Assembly: GCA_003241645.1 (NCBI GenBank)
Contig: QFOX01000040.1
Location: forward strand, 1-18,320
Direction: 5' to 3'
Source of the DNA: Azospirillum brasilense
GTDB taxonomy: Bacteria; Pseudomonadota; Alphaproteobacteria; Rickettsiales; UBA3002
Length of the DNA stretch: 18,320 nucleotides
Under the pieces are notes generated by a model, which did no database searches, had not been told where the DNA came from, and saw only the letters and a program-made list of their open reading frames with translations. Below, piece by piece: positions 15,784 through 18,320 of this stretch (the first letter of the stretch is position 1; every line of letters starts with the position of its first letter). Position numbers and translations under genes: made by a program.

Positions 15784-16056
15784 CTAGAGGCCACCCAGGA
15801 TCGGGAGGAGCGGCTTTTTAGCAGCGGGCTTCTTAGCGGCTTTTTTAGCAGCGGGCTTCTTAGCAGCTACTTTTTTCGCCGGAGCTTTTTTAGCTACGGT
15901 TTTTTTAGCAGCGGCTTTTTTCGGAGCTGCTTTTTTAGCAGCAGGCTTTTTCGACTTCACAACTTTCGTTGCGGTCTTTTTAGCTACGGTCTTCTTCGCA
16001 GCGGGTTTTTTAGCAGCTGCTTTTTTCGCAGCGGGTTTCTTCTTGGCTACAGCCAT
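15784..16056 (-). CDS. Lysine-rich histone H1-like protein
   Basis: This 90-residue basic protein is built almost wholly of five-residue units of the form x-x-A-K-K (PAAKK five times, TVAKK twice, AAAKK, APAKK, VAAKK). It has 33 lysines, no arginine and no acidic residue, like the C-terminal tail of histone H1 and bacterial H1-like proteins (HC1/AlgP type). Such proteins bind DNA or RNA nonspecifically and compact the nucleoid. The end, PLLPILGGL, is uncharged and hydrophobic, unlike the repeat. AGGAG (minus strand, just upstream of 16056) is a strong ribosome-binding site. The gene is convergent with the arrestin-like gene and shares its terminator. Function is inferred from composition only; a ribosome- or RNA-binding role is possible. 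Confidence 0.85.
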   Translation of the reverse strand: MAVAKKKPAAKKAAAKKPAAKKTVAKKTATKVVKSKKPAAKKAAPKKAAAKKTVAKKAPAKKVAAKKPAAKKAAKKPAAKKPLLPILGGL

Positions 16057-16255
16057 GGTGGTCTCCTAAAAACAAGTTAACAACACCATCTTCATAACGT
16101 GATTCAATTCTGCGTTTCCACGATTGACTGTTTCCTGCTGCAAAAAACGCGCGCGAATTTTTTCGCCGTGATTATTTTTGTGGCACGCATGCAACAAACG
16201 CATGTGTGCATCGCGCTGCACACAACGTCGCATCATCACGCACGATGAAAAAAAA
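16057..16255. other. Intergenic region between aroG and the H1-like gene
   Basis: This is 199 nt without a gene, downstream of aroG and upstream of the H1-like gene (both minus strand). It holds GCGAA-tttt-TTCGC (~16150-16163), two direct copies of ACGCATG (around 16187 and 16199) and the inverted repeat TGTGTGCA (16203-16210)/TGCACACA (16217-16224). The H1-like promoter must lie here, but I see no convincing hexamers. Confidence 0.45.
16203..16224 (-). terminator. Possible aroG terminator hairpin
   Basis: TGTGTGCA and TGCACACA form an 8-bp stem with a 6-nt loop about 32 nt after the aroG stop. On the minus strand it is followed by TGCGTTTGTT, a poor T-tract, so intrinsic termination is uncertain. 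Eight T directly after the aroG stop (16255-16248) lack a preceding strong stem. Confidence 0.35.
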
Positions 16256-17638
16256 TCAGCCGCGCTTTTTCAAAAGTTCAGCGATGAGGAACGCAAGCTC
16301 CAACGATTGCGATGCGTTCAAACGCGGGTCGCAATGCGTGTGGTAGCGGCTGGCGAGATCAAGTTCGGAGATCGCCTGCGCGCCGCCGATACACTCGGTC
16401 ACGTCCTGCCCGGTCATTTCGAAATGCACACCGGAACCATGCGTGCCTTCGGCATCATGGATGGCGAAGAACTTGCGCACCTCGGCAAGAATGTCGGTGA
16501 ACTTGCGCGTCTTGTATCCGTTCGGCGATTTGATGGTGTTGCCGTGCATCGGGTCGCAACTCCACACCACGTGGCGGCCTTCTTCTTTCAGCAGGCGCAC
16601 CAGCGGCGGCAGGAATGTTTCGACCTTCTCGGCGCCCATGCGCGAAATGAAAGTGAGGCGGCCCGCTTCGTTCTCGGGGTTCAGCACGTCGCACAAACGA
16701 ATGAGGTCTTCTTTCGTCATGCTGGGCCCAACTTTACAACCGATCGGATTGGCCACGCCACGCAGGAATTCCACGTGCGCATCGTCCGGCGAGCGGGTGC
16801 GATCACCGATCCACAGCATGTGTGCGCTGCCCACGAAATGTTCGCCGCTGGAATTGTCGCGGCGGGTAAGGCACGCATCGTAGTTCAGCAGCAGGGCTTC
16901 GTGGCTGGTGTAGAACCGCGCTTCGGAAAGTTCCTCCGAACCCTCTAAGTTCATGCCCGTGGCGTTGATGAAGGCGAGGCAGTCATTGATGCGTTCCACG
17001 ATCTGCGTGAAATGTTTGCCCTGCGCACTTGCGCCCACGAAATCCATGTTCCATTTCGCCACGCGCGGCAATGCGGCATAGCCCGAGCGCGCGAGCGAAC
17101 GCAGGAAGTTCAGCGTGGCGGCGGACTGGTAATAGGCATCCACCAGGCGTTGGGGATCGGGCACGCGCTGGCCGGCTTCGAATTCCATGCCGTTGACCAT
17201 GTCGCCACGGTAGCTGGGCAGCTCGCAACCATTCTGGGTTTCCATGCCTTCCGAACGCGGCTTGGCGAACTGGCCGGCAATACGGCCCACTTTCACCACG
17301 GGCGAGCCCGCGCCATACATCAGCGCGATGGTCATTTGAATGAGCACGCGGAAGAAGCTGCGCAGGTTCTGCTCGTTGAATTCGGCAAAGCTCTCGGCGC
17401 AGTCGCCGCCTTGCAGCAGGAAAGCGTTGCCATGGGCAGCGGCGGCCAGCTCGCGCTTCAGCGCGCGCACCTCGTCGAAGCTCACCAGCGGCGGCACTGA
17501 TTGCAGGGTGCGCTCCACGCCCGCCACGGCGGCTGAATCGGGATAGACCGGCTGCTGCTTGATGGGCTTGGCGCGCCATGAATCCAGCGCCCAATCGGTG
17601 GTGGTTGCCTGCGGAGTGATCTTTTCTACTTTTGCCAT
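16256..17638 (-). CDS. aroG: Class II 3-deoxy-7-phosphoheptulonate (DAHP) synthase
   Basis: This enzyme condenses phosphoenolpyruvate and erythrose 4-phosphate to DAHP, the first step of the shikimate pathway. The 460-residue length and sequence are those of the class II (plant/Mycobacterium) type. Metal ligands by comparison with the mycobacterial enzyme are Cys80 (GGDCAES), His365 (DPMHGNT), Glu407 (HFEMTG) and Asp437 (CDPRLN). KVGRIAGQFAKPRS, YRGDMVNG and the GDRTRSPDDAHVEF segment are further class II signatures. The N-terminus (WALDSWRAKPIKQQPVYPD) is the usual one, so the ATG at 17636-17638 is right even though the ribosome-binding site is weak. It is divergent from pheA, another aromatic-pathway gene, 72 nt away. 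Confidence 0.97.
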   Translation of the reverse strand: MAKVEKITPQATTTDWALDSWRAKPIKQQPVYPDSAAVAGVERTLQSVPPLVSFDEVRALKRELAAAAHGNAFLLQGGDCAESFAEFNEQNLRSFFRVLIQMTIALMYGAGSPVVKVGRIAGQFAKPRSEGMETQNGCELPSYRGDMVNGMEFEAGQRVPDPQRLVDAYYQSAATLNFLRSLARSGYAALPRVAKWNMDFVGASAQGKHFTQIVERINDCLAFINATGMNLEGSEELSEARFYTSHEALLLNYDACLTRRDNSSGEHFVGSAHMLWIGDRTRSPDDAHVEFLRGVANPIGCKVGPSMTKEDLIRLCDVLNPENEAGRLTFISRMGAEKVETFLPPLVRLLKEEGRHVVWSCDPMHGNTIKSPNGYKTRKFTDILAEVRKFFAIHDAEGTHGSGVHFEMTGQDVTECIGGAQAISELDLASRYHTHCDPRLNASQSLELAFLIAELLKKRG

Positions 17639-17710
17639 AACGTAATTTCTTGCATTGCGGGTGCGTTAACCCTAGGAAACGTGCGGTATATCTAGGGATG
17701 AGAGTGGCCA
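17639..17710. promoter_or_regulatory. Divergent aroG/pheA control region with inverted repeat
   Basis: This is a 72-nt spacer between divergent starts. CCCTAG (17670-17675) and CTAGGG (17692-17697) form a perfect inverted repeat with a 16-nt spacer containing TATAT (17687-17691). It could be an operator for both genes. No reliable -35/-10 pair was found on either strand, and neither gene has a strong Shine-Dalgarno. Confidence 0.4.
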
Positions 17711-18320
17711 ATGTCCAGTAGTATCGACGCAGAACATACGATCGCCTTCATGGGCGTGGAGGGGGCCAATGCCGACCTGGCCTGCCGCCAGAACTACCCG
17801 TATATGCGTACGCTGCCGTGCAATTCGTTCGAGGATGCGTTCGCCGCGGTGAGCGAAGGCCGGGCGAAATACGCCATGATCCCCATCGAGAACAGCCAGG
17901 CTGGCCGCGTGGCCGAGATCCATAACCTGCTGCCGCGCACGGCGCTGCAGATCGTGGCGGAGCATATCCAGCCGGTGGAGCACCATCTCTATGCGCTGCC
18001 GGGTACCGCGCTTGAGGAGGTGAAGGAAGTCTATTCCCACCATCAGGCCTTGCTGCAATCGCGCGGGTTCATTCACCAGCACAAGCTGGAGCCGAAGATC
18101 CACGACAACACCGCCACCGCCGCGCGCGACGTGGCCGCATGGGGCGACAAAACGAAAGCCGCCATCTGCTCCAAGCTGGCGGGCGAACTGTTCCAGCTGG
18201 AATGCATCGCCCCGTCCATTCAGGACGCGGACGATAACGAGACGCTGTTCGTGGTGCTCTCGCGCGAGGCGGAAGACGTGCCCGAGGGCGCCAAGGTCAT
18301 CACCAGCGTGTTCTTCACGG
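17711..18320 (+). CDS. pheA: Prephenate dehydratase (3' truncated by window edge)
   Basis: PheA converts prephenate to phenylpyruvate in phenylalanine synthesis. 203 codons are visible; the C-terminal ACT regulatory domain should follow beyond the window. TIAFMGVEGANADLACRQ opens the catalytic domain. AMIPIENSQAGRVAEIHNLL holds the P-x-E-N-S-x-x-G-x-V signature, and EHIQPVEHHLYALPG and VYSHHQALLQ are family blocks. The catalytic TRF motif reads TLF here (Thr178-Leu179-Phe180), keeping the essential Thr but not the Arg. The alpha-type stand-alone dehydratase has no chorismate mutase domain in front, and none is present. The start at 17711 is the only suitable ATG. Whether feedback by phenylalanine is intact cannot be judged without the ACT domain. 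Confidence 0.93.
   Translation, partial: MSSSIDAEHTIAFMGVEGANADLACRQNYPYMRTLPCNSFEDAFAAVSEGRAKYAMIPIENSQAGRVAEIHNLLPRTALQIVAEHIQPVEHHLYALPGTALEEVKEVYSHHQALLQSRGFIHQHKLEPKIHDNTATAARDVAAWGDKTKAAICSKLAGELFQLECIAPSIQDADDNETLFVVLSREAEDVPEGAKVITSVFFT

Noticed and set aside
15784..16056. CRISPR-like or satellite repeat
   Set aside because: The repeats are in-frame coding units of an xxAKK protein with a good ribosome-binding site, not spaced direct repeats with unique spacers.
16178..16948. Plus-strand open frame opposite aroG
   Set aside because: The minus-strand class II DAHP synthase with conserved metal ligands is clearly the real gene.

Overview
The window is a GC-rich chromosomal segment from an alphaproteobacterium. 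The evidence is the conserved gene order (corC-lnt, XRE regulator, metK, trmB, then rimP-nusA-ylxR-infB-rbfA-truB-rpsO-pnp), the YlxR protein fused to an L7Ae-like half, and the alpha-type MetK, IF2 and prephenate dehydratase sequences. I cannot assign it below class level. Almost everything is core housekeeping. I see no phage, transposase, CRISPR array, restriction system, toxin-antitoxin pair or biosynthetic cluster. No rRNA or tRNA gene was recognised.

Layout. Positions 1-2407 hold envelope genes: the 3' part of a CorC/HlyC-type CBS-domain protein and the apolipoprotein N-acyltransferase lnt. Positions 2505-4925 hold a PhrR-like XRE regulator, metK (SAM synthetase, behind a structured leader of unknown type) and trmB, which uses SAM to modify tRNA and overlaps metK by 14 nt. 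An unrecognised minus-strand gene (4927-5517), apparently made of two ~95-residue repeats, interrupts the usual trmB-to-rimP order. From about 5580 a long plus-strand transcription/translation operon begins behind a rimP-leader-type attenuator (hairpin plus rho-independent terminator). It runs through rimP, nusA, ylxR, infB, rbfA, truB and rpsO. The rpsO-pnp spacer carries a pair of palindromic repeat units, a terminator-like hairpin and the pnp leader. pnp is followed at once by a small membrane-anchored protein with an arrestin-like sequence pattern. That gene shares a bidirectional terminator with a convergent lysine-rich histone H1-like gene.

The right end is aromatic amino-acid biosynthesis. 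A class II DAHP synthase (minus strand, first step of the shikimate pathway) is divergent from prephenate dehydratase pheA (plus strand, cut by the window edge). A 6-bp inverted repeat lies between them.

The items most worth a second look are: the unclassified structured leader before metK; the internally duplicated orphan protein at 4927-5517; the palindromic repeat pair between rpsO and pnp; an aberrant block in an otherwise invariant PNPase motif that looks like two compensating indels; the arrestin-like protein after pnp; the H1-like repeat protein; and the TRF-to-TLF change in PheA. I found no convincing new multi-gene system.
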